Below, one piece after another: positions 5,689 through 5,852 of a stretch of DNA of 5,852 nucleotides. How positions within the stretch are numbered: the stretch's first letter is position 1; each line of letters opens with the position of its first letter. The position numbers were made by a program, and so were the translations under genes. The notes under the pieces were generated by a model. The model was not told the DNA's origin, did no database searches, and saw only the letters and a program-made list of their open reading frames with translations. Source of the stretch: Brevundimonas sp. UBA5936 (GTDB lineage Bacteria > Pseudomonadota > Alphaproteobacteria > Caulobacterales > Caulobacteraceae); NCBI GenBank assembly GCA_002430835.1, contig DJDA01000007.1, positions 1 to 5,852 of the forward strand. The letters run 5' to 3'.

Positions 5689-5852
5689 TGCCTCGCCGCA
5701 TCGCCGCCCGTTTCGCACCCGAAAAAATTATCGCACCGCACACGATCGTTGGGTGAATTATTACGCTATATTGCGATAAATTGACATTTACGATCTTTAT
5801 CGTGGTAGACAAGCGCTAAAATTGGAATAATATTTGCACACATCGCCGTCGC
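5689..5852. other. AT-rich intergenic edge with short inverted repeats and a possible promoter
   Basis: Base composition drops sharply to AT-rich from about 5721. No supported gene is present. TTATCGCA (5728-5735) is the exact reverse complement of TGCGATAA (5772-5779). CGATAAA (5774-5780) is inverted again as TTTATCG (5796-5802). A consensus-like TTGACA (5781-5786) is followed 19 nt later by TAGACA (5806-5811), and GCTAAAAT at 5815-5822 resembles the alphaproteobacterial -10. These could drive a rightward gene beyond the window. The short hairpin TTTCG-CACC-CGAAA (5711-5724) is too weak to call a terminator for the ankyrin gene. Confidence 0.45.

Noticed and set aside
3781..5718. A 645-codon open frame on the minus strand opposite the lipase and ankyrin genes
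   Set aside because: It is a product of high GC: its translation is low-complexity Gly/Arg/Ala/Gln-rich with no motif, while the plus strand encodes a complete lipase triad and ankyrin repeats with signal peptide.
5711..5724. Small hairpin after the ankyrin gene as an intrinsic terminator
   Set aside because: The stem is only 5 bp with A/T ends, and no T-run follows on the plus strand.
4638..5756. A 372-codon plus-strand frame overlapping the lipase end and the ankyrin gene
   Set aside because: Arg/Pro-rich shadow in another frame of the ankyrin gene; no motif.
5525..5812. A 95-codon minus-strand frame starting in the AT-rich edge
   Set aside because: Most of it lies opposite the ankyrin gene, its composition changes midway, and no domain is visible.

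Overview
The window is GC-rich (roughly 70% by eye) with dense coding and codons ending in G or C. This fits an alphaproteobacterium, and the Caulobacterales (Brevundimonas or Caulobacter type) are my best guess from composition alone. No ribosomal, tRNA, transposase or integrase sequence is visible. The last ~130 bases are abruptly AT-rich.

Layout: (1) On the minus strand, a two-domain LysM peptidoglycan hydrolase (1492 to 398) is followed 4 nt later by an unrecognised gene that runs off the left edge (393 to 1). (2) A 207-bp divergent intergenic region holds a 28-bp near-palindrome and CTAGGG-type motifs. (3) On the plus strand, a 483-aa protein of unknown function (1700-3151) is followed 41 nt later by a 192-aa lipoprotein (3193-3771). 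The lipoprotein looks like a diverged copy of the C-terminal part of the 483-aa protein. (4) A 105-bp intergenic region carries three tandem 13-bp repeats of the same CTAGGG motif. (5) A Ser-Asp-His lipase of the class 3/Mbeg1-like type (3877-4782) is followed 42 nt later by an ankyrin-repeat lipoprotein (4825-5688). (6) The AT-rich right edge has short inverted repeats and a possible promoter, with no supported gene.

How it may work together (inference): the hydrolase, the 483-aa protein and the lipase all lack signal peptides and begin with a disordered Ala/Ser/Pro/Thr-rich segment. Two of them attack envelope polymers (peptidoglycan, lipid). The two plus-strand ones are each followed at almost the same distance by a gene for a lipoprotein exported to the envelope. 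This is the usual arrangement of antibacterial effector-immunity pairs delivered by a contact-dependent secretion machine (type VI, or the killing type IV system). No secretion machinery is in the window, so the delivery route is unknown. All three putative effector genes have a copy of a directional motif close to CTAGGGAAGACC starting 82-83 nt upstream of the start codon, which suggests they are switched on together. The least familiar parts are the 483-aa protein, its truncated lipoprotein paralogue, and the shared CTAGGG element.
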